From the NCBI RefSeq assembly GCF_937903345.1, contig NZ_CALCZQ010000001.1, forward strand, positions 1 to 64,000: a stretch of DNA of 64,000 bases, read 5' to 3'. Below the pieces are notes generated by a model. That model saw only the letters and a program-made list of their open reading frames with translations, made no database searches and was not told the DNA's origin. Position 1 is the first letter of the stretch; each line of letters opens with the position of its first letter. Source of the stretch: an uncultured Emticicia sp. (GTDB taxonomy: Bacteria > Bacteroidota > Bacteroidia > Cytophagales > Spirosomataceae). Shown piece after piece: positions 55,159 through 62,761 of the stretch. The position numbers were made by a program, and so were the translations under genes.

Positions 55159-56090
55159 AAAAAACTAAGTTTCTTATTTTAAGATTTTCATCAATCGGAG
55201 ATATTGTATTGACTACACCTGTAACGAGATGTATTAAAACACAATATCCCAACGCTGTATTACATTTTGCCACCAAAGAGTCTTTCAAAGTATTGGTCGA
55301 AAACAATCCATACATTGATCAATACCATTTACTCGGTAAATCATTAAATAAATTTATTCAAAGTTTACAGACTGAAAACTTTGATTATATCATTGATTTA
55401 CACAATAACCTAAGGACATCAATAATAAAAATGAGGCTTTTTTCTGTAAAATCATTCAGCTTTGATAAACTCAATTTGAGAAAATGGCTTTTGGTAAATT
55501 TGAAAATTAACCAAATGCCCAATGTCCATATTGTTGAGCGATATTTAGAAACAGTTAAAAGTTTAGGTATAAAGAATGATTTAAATGGGCTTGATTTTTT
55601 TATTCCTGAGAAAGACAAAGTCCAGATTAATGTAACTTACGTAGCATATGCCCTTGGAGGTCAACACTTTACAAAAAAACTTCCCACCAGCAGAATCATT
55701 AAAATTTGTCAGAAAATTGATAGAAAAATAATACTTTTGGGTGGAAAAGAAGATAGTCCTGCCGCTGAAGAAATTGAAAAAGCACTAGGAGATAAAATTA
55801 TCAATGCCTGCGGAAAATACAATCTGAATCAATCTGCCTCGCTCGTTCAACAAGCCGAGTACATCATTACCCACGATACAGGTTTGATGCACATCGCTTC
55901 TGCTTTAAAGAAAAAAGTAATTTCAATTTGGGGAAATACCGTCCCCGAATTTGGAATGTACCCATACCTGACAGCGTTTTCAATCATCGAAAATAAAGAA
56001 ATTTCATGCAGACCTTGTTCGAAAATTGGCTATGCCAAATGTCCAAAAAGACATTTTAAGTGTATGAATGAACTAAACTTAGATTTCTGA
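55155..56090 (+). CDS. Glycosyltransferase family 9 (heptosyltransferase-like)
   Basis: 311 residues. GT9 enzymes add heptose or related sugars to the LPS core. Typical are KFLILRFSSIGDIVLTTPVT at the start, DYIIDLHNNLRTSIIKMRL, ILLGGKEDSPAAEEIEKAL and the donor-site HDTGLMHIASALKKKVISIW. The C-terminal CRPCSKIGYAKCPKRHFKC is a Cys-rich tail common in the family. The ATGA overlap with the acyltransferase gene places it last in the Xre-RES operon and points to LPS assembly. Confidence 0.92.
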   Translation: MKKTKFLILRFSSIGDIVLTTPVTRCIKTQYPNAVLHFATKESFKVLVENNPYIDQYHLLGKSLNKFIQSLQTENFDYIIDLHNNLRTSIIKMRLFSVKSFSFDKLNLRKWLLVNLKINQMPNVHIVERYLETVKSLGIKNDLNGLDFFIPEKDKVQINVTYVAYALGGQHFTKKLPTSRIIKICQKIDRKIILLGGKEDSPAAEEIEKALGDKIINACGKYNLNQSASLVQQAEYIITHDTGLMHIASALKKKVISIWGNTVPEFGMYPYLTAFSIIENKEISCRPCSKIGYAKCPKRHFKCMNELNLDF

Positions 56091-56176
56091 GCAATCTAAC
56101 TTTAAATTTACTCTGGTTTTATAAAAATATCGTCTTCAAATCGATCTTATGCTATGGTTTTAAAGACGTTATTAAC

Positions 56177-56184
56177 TATTTTTG
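56177..56184 (+). promoter_or_regulatory. -7 box upstream of M28 peptidase
   Basis: TATTTTTG fits TAnnTTTG, 26 bases before the ATG at 56211. Confidence 0.4.
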
Positions 56185-56210
56185 TTAAATTACCCTAACA
56201 TTCCTCATTC

Positions 56211-57575
56211 ATGAAAAAAATCTATCTTTTCGTTCTTTCTAGCCTTATTTCAGTTAGTTCGTTCTCCCAAAAAATCATCAATCGTGACCCACAAATTGAA
56301 GCACTGGTTAATCAGATTTCTAGCGATAGTTTAAAGAAATTTGACGATAAACTTGTTTCATTTGGTACACGTAGCACTCTCTCAACAACGACTGACTCAA
56401 AACGTGGCATTGGTGCTTCTCGTTTATGGGTTTTAAGCAAATTTCAAGAATTTGCCAAAACATCAGATGGTAGAATGACAGCCGTGCTTGACACATTTAC
56501 ACTACAACCAGATGGCAGAAGAATTGATAAAAGTATTGCTATGGCCAATGTAATGGCAACTCTAAAAGGAACAGACCCAAACGACGACCGAGTTTTTATG
56601 GTTAGCGGACATATAGACAGTCGAGTAACTGATGTAATGAACCGTGAATCTGCTGCTCCAGGTGCAAATGATGATGGAAGCGGTACAGTAGCAGTTATTG
56701 AGTTAGCTCGTGTAATGGCTACATCTAAATTTCCAGCGACAATTGTTTTTGTAGTAGTCAGTGGTGAAGAACAAGGATTGCTCGGAGCAAATTATTTAGC
56801 CGAAAAAGCATTAAAGCAAAACTGGAATTTGGAGGCATTATTGAACAATGACATCATGGGTTCAAATAATTCAAATGAAACAAATATCATTGATAATACT
56901 CGACTAAGAATTTTCAGCGAAGGTTTACCCGCTTTTGAAATGGACAAAAAAGTTGGTGCTATACGACAATATGGTGCTGAAAATGATGGAAAAGCTCGTC
57001 AATTGGCACGTTATGTAAAGGAAACTGGCGAACGTTACGTTGATAATCTCGAAATCGTGATGATTTACAGAAACGATCGTTTCTTACGTGGTGGCGACCA
57101 CACGCCATTCGTCAATCGTGGTTTTGCAGCGGTTCGTCTTTCGGAAATGAATGAAAACTTCTTGCACCAGCATCAAGACCTTAGAGTTGAAAATGGTGTT
57201 GAATATGGCGATTTAATAAAATTTATGGATTTTGAATATCTCCGAAAGAACACTTGTGTAAATCTTGCTTCATTGGCCAATCTTGCGAAATCACCTTCGA
57301 TACCACAGGATGTGATTTTAGATGTAAGAGGTTTGGGAAATTCAACTAATTTGAATTGGAAAGCTCCAAAATCTGGCAAAGTAAAAGGCTATTATGTTTT
57401 GATGCGTGAAACTTCAATGCCTTATTGGCAGAAAAAGTTTTTCACAACTAATTTAAAAATATCGCTGCCTTACTCAAAAGACAACTATTATTTTGCCGTA
57501 CAATCAGTTAGCGAGGAAGGAAACGAGGGCTTGCCAGTTTTGCCAAGAGTAGGGCTTCGTAATGCAGGAGAATAA
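56211..57575 (+). CDS. Secreted M28 family metallopeptidase
   Basis: 454 residues with a signal peptide (MKKIYLFVLSSLISVSSFSQ). M28 aminopeptidases bind two zinc ions; the ligand motifs are VSGHIDSRVTD, PGANDDGSGTVAVIELARVM, VSGEEQGLLGANYLAEKAL and HTPFVNRGF near 305. The last 90 residues (from about 365) look like a fibronectin-type domain (NLNWKAPKSGKVKGYYVLMR). Probably periplasmic or secreted. A terminator follows at 57673-57702. Confidence 0.92.
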   Translation: MKKIYLFVLSSLISVSSFSQKIINRDPQIEALVNQISSDSLKKFDDKLVSFGTRSTLSTTTDSKRGIGASRLWVLSKFQEFAKTSDGRMTAVLDTFTLQPDGRRIDKSIAMANVMATLKGTDPNDDRVFMVSGHIDSRVTDVMNRESAAPGANDDGSGTVAVIELARVMATSKFPATIVFVVVSGEEQGLLGANYLAEKALKQNWNLEALLNNDIMGSNNSNETNIIDNTRLRIFSEGLPAFEMDKKVGAIRQYGAENDGKARQLARYVKETGERYVDNLEIVMIYRNDRFLRGGDHTPFVNRGFAAVRLSEMNENFLHQHQDLRVENGVEYGDLIKFMDFEYLRKNTCVNLASLANLAKSPSIPQDVILDVRGLGNSTNLNWKAPKSGKVKGYYVLMRETSMPYWQKKFFTTNLKISLPYSKDNYYFAVQSVSEEGNEGLPVLPRVGLRNAGE

Positions 57576-57672
57576 TTTAGAATAGCTCACGATCTATAGG
57601 CCTCAGTAATTTAAGCTATGTATTAGTTTATAGATTCTATGTATATATTCCAATAAAATTTGATAAAATCAC

Positions 57673-57702
57673 AAAAAATCGACAATTTAATGTCGATTTT
57701 TT
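57673..57702 (+). terminator. Terminator of M28 peptidase gene
   Basis: AAAAAATCGACA (57673-57684) pairs perfectly with TGTCGATTTTTT (57691-57702) around a 6-base loop, followed by more T. A and T tracts make it usable from either strand. Confidence 0.8.
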
Positions 57703-57730
57703 TATTTTTAAACTTAACCTTTCTCAAAAA

Positions 57731-58090
57731 ATGAACATTATCGCCAAAATATTAATCGGATTAGTAGCTATCGAACATTTTTATATTCTTTGGCTCGAAA
57801 TGTTTGCTTGGACAACTAAAGCACCTAAAATTTTCAAAGGACTAAAGAAAGAACTTTTTGAACCAACCAAAGCACTTGCTGCCAATCAAGGTCTTTATAA
57901 TGGTTTCTTAGCCGCTGGCCTCATTTGGTCGTTATTAATTGAAAATCACGCATGGTCTTTGTATGTATCTGTATTCTTTCTTTCATGCGTAATCATAGCA
58001 GGAATTTATGGCGGTCTAACGGCTGGAAGAAGCATTTTTTACCTACAAGCAATTCCAGCTATATTTGCCTTAATTGCCGTTCATTTTTAA
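57731..58090 (+). CDS. DUF1304 family membrane protein
   Basis: 119 residues, about four membrane helices. The family opening AKILIGLVAIEHFYILWLEM, the segment ANQGLYNGFLAAGLIW and the C-terminal GGLTAGRSIFYLQAIPAIFA are diagnostic of DUF1304. Function is unknown. It stands alone after the M28 terminator. Confidence 0.88.
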   Translation: MNIIAKILIGLVAIEHFYILWLEMFAWTTKAPKIFKGLKKELFEPTKALAANQGLYNGFLAAGLIWSLLIENHAWSLYVSVFFLSCVIIAGIYGGLTAGRSIFYLQAIPAIFALIAVHF

Positions 58091-58221
58091 TTATGGTGCA
58101 AACCGAGCTACGATTGCCTTCAGCTCGCTCAACATCAAATTTGTATTAGAATTACTTTATTTTATAGTTTACTCACAAAAAATATATTTATTTATTCAAA
58201 CTATTCATAAAAGCGAACAGG

Positions 58222-58236
58222 ATGCGGCCGCCGCAT
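58222..58236. repeat. GC-rich palindromic hairpin with NotI site
   Basis: ATGCGG (58222-58227), loop CCG, CCGCAT (58231-58236). Eleven of 15 bases are G or C inside a very AT-rich gap, and the sequence contains GCGGCCGC at 58224-58231. Function unknown. Confidence 0.5.
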
Positions 58237-58244
58237 GTTTAGCA

Positions 58245-58284
58245 CCACAAAAAAAGAAAATGCCCACCAAACAGCGGGCATTTT
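58245..58284 (-). terminator. Terminator of porin-amt operon
   Basis: AAAATGCCC (58257-58265) pairs with GGGCATTTT (58276-58284) around a 10-base loop. On the minus strand the stem is followed by a T-rich tail (complement of 58245-58260), so it fits the end of the amt transcript, 81 bases past the stop. Confidence 0.75.
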
Positions 58285-58364
58285 GACTTATGGAGTACAA
58301 CAAAACCACAATAAAAGTACGATTTGAATCGCAATTGTGATTTTGTCGCTATAATAAAGACATT

Positions 58365-59690
58365 TTATGCTTCTACTAACGATTCATCGTGTTGAGAAAT
58401 ATCTAAACCTACTTTTTCATCAGCCTCAGATACACGAAGTGGCAAAATCAAATCTGTGATTTTCAACATTACAAACGACATTGCAAAAGCAAATACAGAA
58501 ACAATAACTAAAGCAATTACGTGGTTTATAAATAATTTTGACTCACCAAAGAATAAACCTTGGTCAACCACAGCAGCATTTACACCCTTATTTGCAAAAA
58601 CGCCTGTCAACAACATACCAACCATACCACCAACACCATGACAAGGAAACACATCTAATGTATCATCCAATGCAGTTTTCGTTTTAAGGTGAGCCAGGTA
58701 ATTAGAAATCAATGAAGAAATCGTACCTATGAAGATAGCGTGAGGGATTGTTACGAAACCAGCACCAGGCGTGATTGCCACTAAACCAACCACCACACCA
58801 ATACAGAATCCGAGAGCAGAAACTTTCTTGCCATTGGCAGCATCAAGTAATACCCAAGCCAAACCAGCAGCAGCAGCGGCTGTGTTAGTAGTAGCAAAAG
58901 CCGAAGCAGCCAATGTACCTGCACTTAGAGCCGAACCAGCATTAAAACCAAACCATCCGAACCACAATAAACCTGTACCCAATAATACGTAAGGAATATT
59001 TGCTGGAGGAAGGAAACTACCTTCTACATGCGTACGACGGCGTTTTAAGTAAATTGCACCTGCCAAGGCAGCCCAACCAGCCGACATGTGTACGACAGTA
59101 CCACCAGCGAAGTCAAGCACACCCATTTTGAATAGAAAACCTTCTGGGTGCCATGTCCAATGTGCTAAAGGAGCATAAACAAATAAACTAAACAAAATAA
59201 TAAACAATACATAAGATTTAAAATTGATACGCTCTGCCAATGAACCAGTTACAAGAGCTGGAGTAATTACGGCAAATTTTAATTGGAAGAATGCAAATAC
59301 TACCAATGGGATAGTTGGAGCAAGTGACCAAGGTTTGCTTTCTAAAACACCTGCAAACATAAAGTGAGTCATTGGATTTCCAACAAATCCTCCGATTGAT
59401 TCTCCAAAAGCAAGGCTATAACCTACTGTTACCCAAAGTACTGAAATTACACCCATTGCAATAAAACTTTGCAACATTGTAGAAATAACGTTTTTTGTAT
59501 TGACCATACCACCGTAGAAATAAGCCAGTCCAGGTGTCATAATTAATACTAAGGCTGTACTCACTAACATCCAAGCGGTATCGCCAGAGTTAATTCCTTC
59601 TGTAACAATCGTTGAAGGTACTGCAGGCAGCAATAAAGCAATCACAGCAAGTACTAACAAAATAATTAGGGGAAGCGGATTTTTACGCAT
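58365..59690 (-). CDS. amt: Ammonium transporter (Amt family)
   Basis: 441 residues with an N-terminal hydrophobic segment and eleven core membrane helices. Family landmarks: DTAWMLVSTALVLIMTPGLA, FYGGMVNTKNVISTMLQSF, FAGGTVVHMSAGWAALAGAI (first pore His), LLWFGWFGFNAGSALSAGTL and DVFPCHGVGGMVGMLLTGVF (second pore His). It conducts ammonium/ammonia into the cell. No PII (GlnB/GlnK) gene adjoins it; instead an outer membrane porin gene lies 58 bases upstream on the same strand, so the pair may serve both membranes. Confidence 0.96.
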   Translation of the reverse strand: MRKNPLPLIILLVLAVIALLLPAVPSTIVTEGINSGDTAWMLVSTALVLIMTPGLAYFYGGMVNTKNVISTMLQSFIAMGVISVLWVTVGYSLAFGESIGGFVGNPMTHFMFAGVLESKPWSLAPTIPLVVFAFFQLKFAVITPALVTGSLAERINFKSYVLFIILFSLFVYAPLAHWTWHPEGFLFKMGVLDFAGGTVVHMSAGWAALAGAIYLKRRRTHVEGSFLPPANIPYVLLGTGLLWFGWFGFNAGSALSAGTLAASAFATTNTAAAAAGLAWVLLDAANGKKVSALGFCIGVVVGLVAITPGAGFVTIPHAIFIGTISSLISNYLAHLKTKTALDDTLDVFPCHGVGGMVGMLLTGVFANKGVNAAVVDQGLFFGESKLFINHVIALVIVSVFAFAMSFVMLKITDLILPLRVSEADEKVGLDISQHDESLVEA

Positions 59691-59748
59691 AGTGATTTTT
59701 AGGTTTAAATGTTGTACAAAAAACTAGTATTGGTTTTGGATGAAAAAA

Positions 59749-60876
59749 TTAGAATTTAAAGATTAACGCACCACCGAAAGTAGATTGAGAATTTTTAGTA
59801 AACTTACCATCTTTATCCTCAAACTGTCCATCGCCAGATTTTGCTTTGGCATAGCTATCTAAACGAAATTCTGGTTTGAACAATAAGTTGTCCGAGATAA
59901 TTACGTTCCCAGTTAAAGTAAATGAATTTACAGAAGTACCATCTCCATCTGCATTAAGCAATGCACGAGCTCCATCTTTGTTATCGAAATATTCGTAGCG
60001 AGCACCTAAGCCAAATTTATCAGACACAGACAATTGTGTATAAACCGCTGCACCACCCCAAGTTTTCTTATCTTGTGAACCATAAGCCGCATTTACTCCC
60101 AACAAGAATTTGTCAGTAATTTGGTATGAAGTAGTCAAATCAAATAATGAATAATACGATTTTGCATCAACGCCTTCATCACTTCCAACCCAATTTATAT
60201 ATAAATTCCATCCCTCAGCAGGCGATAAATAAAACTGAGCCATAGTTCCTAATTTGCTATTATTATCGTCTTTAGAATCAATCCCATTTACTAAACCAAA
60301 TGTAAAGGATGATTTAGAAGAGGTAGCAAGTGTTGCTTTCAAACCAGTGTGATAGAATGGACCATTGTTGAAAAGATTTGATAATGAATAATTAAAATTG
60401 ACTGGTGCATCAATTACCTCATAACCGATATGAGTACCCCATTGACCAGCAGTGATTGATAATTTGTCAGTAGCTTTCCAAGTTAAGTACGCTTGCTTAA
60501 TTGCCAATGCAGTGCCTGTTGCTTCTTTGCCACCAACTAAAACACGACCTAAAGCATTACCATAGTTTCCGAGGTCTCCATGATTACCAAAAGTCAAATC
60601 AATAACGCCGTCAACTTTATCAGTTGAATAAGACATTTTAGTTTGAACTAATCCAACTTGAAATTGTCCAACCTTTTGATCAAACGCTCTTTCGAAACCA
60701 GATGCACCTAAATTTGACTTAGATTTCGGAGCATTTAGATTTCCAAAAAAATAGGTATCCACATATCCTGAAAACGTGAATGGACTTTTCTTTTCTTCTG
60801 GTTTTGTTGTAGCATCTTGAGCAAATAAGTTTACTACTGCAAACAATGAAAGTACGGTAAAAATTGATTTTTTCAT
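59749..60876 (-). CDS. Outer membrane beta-barrel porin-like protein
   Basis: 375 residues with signal peptide MKKSIFTVLSLFAVVNLFAQ and a short acidic/Lys linker. The rest alternates hydrophobic strands and polar loops and ends in a terminal Phe (TFGGALIFKF), the normal outer-membrane barrel end. Segments such as SFTFGLVNGIDSKDD and YQITDKFLLGVNAAYGSQD resemble the beta-barrel porin-2/OmpL-like family. It is the first gene of the porin-amt unit, which suggests nitrogen-regulated entry of ammonium or small N-compounds through the outer membrane; that role is inferred from position. Confidence 0.83.
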   Translation of the reverse strand: MKKSIFTVLSLFAVVNLFAQDATTKPEEKKSPFTFSGYVDTYFFGNLNAPKSKSNLGASGFERAFDQKVGQFQVGLVQTKMSYSTDKVDGVIDLTFGNHGDLGNYGNALGRVLVGGKEATGTALAIKQAYLTWKATDKLSITAGQWGTHIGYEVIDAPVNFNYSLSNLFNNGPFYHTGLKATLATSSKSSFTFGLVNGIDSKDDNNSKLGTMAQFYLSPAEGWNLYINWVGSDEGVDAKSYYSLFDLTTSYQITDKFLLGVNAAYGSQDKKTWGGAAVYTQLSVSDKFGLGARYEYFDNKDGARALLNADGDGTSVNSFTLTGNVIISDNLLFKPEFRLDSYAKAKSGDGQFEDKDGKFTKNSQSTFGGALIFKF

Positions 60877-61235
60877 AATTTTCTTTGGTTTAAATTATCA
60901 CTTGTTAGATTTAATTATATTGCAAATCTTCTACAAAAAATAATATAATCCAAATAATAGGTGTAAAAAAATCTATAATTTTTAAAATTATTATATAAAT
61001 ACGCATTTATATGTTATAAAATTAAACAAATTATCAAAATAATTATATTTTATGCTAAAACAAATAATATTTTGATTTTATATGATTTTAACAAATTATA
61101 TTCTGAAACACAATTTATTCTTATTTTTGTACAATTTCAAGAATTGGGCATAAAAAAGCCCCAAATCAGATCTTCTAATTTGGGGCTTATATAGTATTAT
61201 ATACTTACAATTATCTACTCAACTTTTCACTACTA
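60877..61235. other. 359-base very AT-rich intergenic gap
   Basis: Between the start of the porin gene and the end of the ferredoxin gene. It holds the ferredoxin terminator (61156-61188) and must hold the porin-amt promoter, but I find no good TAnnTTTG box for that promoter on the minus strand. No gene is visible. Confidence 0.5.
61156..61188 (-). terminator. Terminator of ferredoxin gene
   Basis: AAGCCCCAAATCAGA (61156-61170) pairs with TCTAATTTGGGGCTT (61174-61188), one mismatch, 3-base loop. On the minus strand the stem runs into six T, 47 bases past the ferredoxin stop. Confidence 0.85.
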
Positions 61236-61586
61236 TTACGCCTCGGCATGAAGCCATGCTTTTTTGGCTAATAGCGTATCACCGTCTTCTTCGTGGTCAG
61301 GGTCAGGAACACAACAATCAACTGGACAAACAGCAGCACACTGTGGTTCTTCATGGAATCCATGGCACTCAGTACACTTATCCGACACAATATAATAGAA
61401 TTCATCAGAAACTGGAGTCATTGGGTCTTTTCCACCAATTACAGTTCCGTCTTCTAATTCAACTTCTGTAAGTTTTGTACCACCAGACCAAGTCCATTCT
61501 ACGCCACCTTCGTAAATCGCAGTATTAGGACATTCTGGTTCGCATGCACCACAATTGATGCATTCGTCAGTAATTATGATTGCCAT
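61236..61586 (-). CDS. 4Fe-4S dicluster ferredoxin
   Basis: 116 residues. Electron carrier with two [4Fe-4S] clusters. First motif CINCGACEPECP near residue 9; second begins CTECHGFHEEPQCAAVCPVDCC near 72, with a longer loop between its cysteines, and the final acidic tail DPDHEEDGD. An inserted segment of about 40 residues (WTWSGGTKLTEVELEDGT) lies between the clusters, as in other Bacteroidota ferredoxins of this type. Divergent from an acyl-CoA reductase gene. Confidence 0.92.
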   Translation of the reverse strand: MAIIITDECINCGACEPECPNTAIYEGGVEWTWSGGTKLTEVELEDGTVIGGKDPMTPVSDEFYYIVSDKCTECHGFHEEPQCAAVCPVDCCVPDPDHEEDGDTLLAKKAWLHAEA

Positions 61587-61624
61587 ACTCTCTCTATATA
61601 TTTAATAGTTTACTAAACTTTAAA

Positions 61625-61632
61625 CAAATATA
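61625..61632 (-). promoter_or_regulatory. -7 box upstream of ferredoxin
   Basis: TATATTTG on the minus strand fits TAnnTTTG, 38 bases before the ferredoxin start. Confidence 0.45.
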
Positions 61633-61657
61633 AGGCTTCAAAGTTTCAGTTTACTTG

Positions 61658-61665
61658 TATTTTTG
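61658..61665 (+). promoter_or_regulatory. -7 box upstream of acyl-CoA reductase
   Basis: TATTTTTG fits TAnnTTTG, 37 bases before the ATG at 61703. It lies 25 bases from the ferredoxin box on the opposite strand, so the two promoters nearly abut. Confidence 0.4.
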
Positions 61666-61702
61666 TAAGATTTTATAAACGAGTAATAATTTTCTAAAAA
61701 TA

Positions 61703-62722
61703 ATGCAATATAAAAAACATATTATTACATTTTCAAAACTTGGCGATTTTATCATACAGAATTTGGACACTGATGCCCTAAAACCTTTATTTTCAGCTAC
61801 ACGAAATGAGAATGGTTGGTTTACTGAAGATAATGTAAAATTGGCAGTCGAAAACATAGCAAAGATTTTTTTGAATGAGATAGCCCTTGAAAAATTCGCA
61901 CAGAAATATAAGTTAAATGAAAATTTTAATCCTAAAAAAATAGGTATAGTTATGGCTGGAAATATTCCAGCCGTAGGTTTCCACGATTTGCTTTGTGTGG
62001 TTTTATCGGGAAATATTGCTTTATTAAAGCTCAGTTCGGGAGATACTGCATCAATGATGTTTCTCATCAATAAACTCTACGAATTTGACCCCCAATTAAA
62101 AAATACAATTATCATTGCACAACGGCTCAACGATGCAGATGCACTCATTGCAACTGGAAGTGATAATACGGCTAAACATTTTGAGTATTATTTTGCCACA
62201 AAGCCCAGAATTATCCGTCGAAATCGCACATCAGTTGCTGTTTTAAATGGTAATGAAAGTCGTGCAGAATTAGCTAATTTGGGAAATGACATCTTTCAAT
62301 ATTTTGGTTTAGGTTGCCGAAATGTTTCAAAACTCTATGTACCAGTTGGCTATGCTTTCGACAAATTTTATGAATCAATCGAATATTGGAGTACCATTCA
62401 GCTTCATCATAAATACAATAATAATTATGATTATAATAAATCTATTTATTTAGTAAACAGAATACCACACCTCGATAATGGATTTTTACTTCTGAAAGAA
62501 GATGACGCCTTAGTATCGCCTATTTCAGTTTGTTTTTATGAAACTTACGAAAACGATGCCCATTTGGAGCAGTTGTTGTCGGAAAGTGCTGAAAAAATTC
62601 AATGTACGGTTTCGTCAGATGCTCGTTTTCAGAATAGTTTCAGATTTGGAGAAGCCCAAGTGCCAAAATTAGAAGATTTTGCTGATGGAATTGATACGAT
62701 GGAGTTTTTGATGAAATTATAA
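61703..62722 (+). CDS. Acyl-CoA reductase (LuxC-like, aldehyde dehydrogenase superfamily)
   Basis: 339 residues. LuxC-type enzymes reduce an activated fatty acid to the aldehyde through a cysteine thioester. Landmarks are GIVMAGNIPAVGFHDLLCVV (near 79), IATGSDNTAKHFEYYFATKP, RNRTSVAVLNGNE, and the nucleophile Cys in FQYFGLGCRNVSKLYVPVGY (about 216). It is shorter than marine LuxC (about 480), lacking an N-terminal region. No luciferase or other lux gene is present. The adjoining ferredoxin is a frequent neighbour in Bacteroidota as I remember it. Product use is unknown. Confidence 0.87.
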   Translation: MQYKKHIITFSKLGDFIIQNLDTDALKPLFSATRNENGWFTEDNVKLAVENIAKIFLNEIALEKFAQKYKLNENFNPKKIGIVMAGNIPAVGFHDLLCVVLSGNIALLKLSSGDTASMMFLINKLYEFDPQLKNTIIIAQRLNDADALIATGSDNTAKHFEYYFATKPRIIRRNRTSVAVLNGNESRAELANLGNDIFQYFGLGCRNVSKLYVPVGYAFDKFYESIEYWSTIQLHHKYNNNYDYNKSIYLVNRIPHLDNGFLLLKEDDALVSPISVCFYETYENDAHLEQLLSESAEKIQCTVSSDARFQNSFRFGEAQVPKLEDFADGIDTMEFLMKL

Positions 62723-62725
62723 AAA

Positions 62726-62761
62726 AAAGGAAGCCTTTATTAAGAGTGAAAGGCTTCCTTT
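62726..62761. terminator. Bidirectional terminator
   Basis: AAAGGAAGCCTTT (62726-62738) pairs perfectly with AAAGGCTTCCTTT (62749-62761) around a 10-base loop, between the convergent acyl-CoA reductase and VWA genes. The right arm reaches into the last bases of the VWA stop codon region. Confidence 0.85.

Noticed and set aside
61122..61188. Possible small RNA from a plus-strand TATTTTTG box to the hairpin
   Set aside because: The hairpin lacks a T run on the plus strand and is explained as the minus-strand ferredoxin terminator.
61703..62722. Bioluminescence function of the LuxC-like gene
   Set aside because: No luciferase, LuxD or LuxE gene is nearby and the protein is shorter than marine LuxC.
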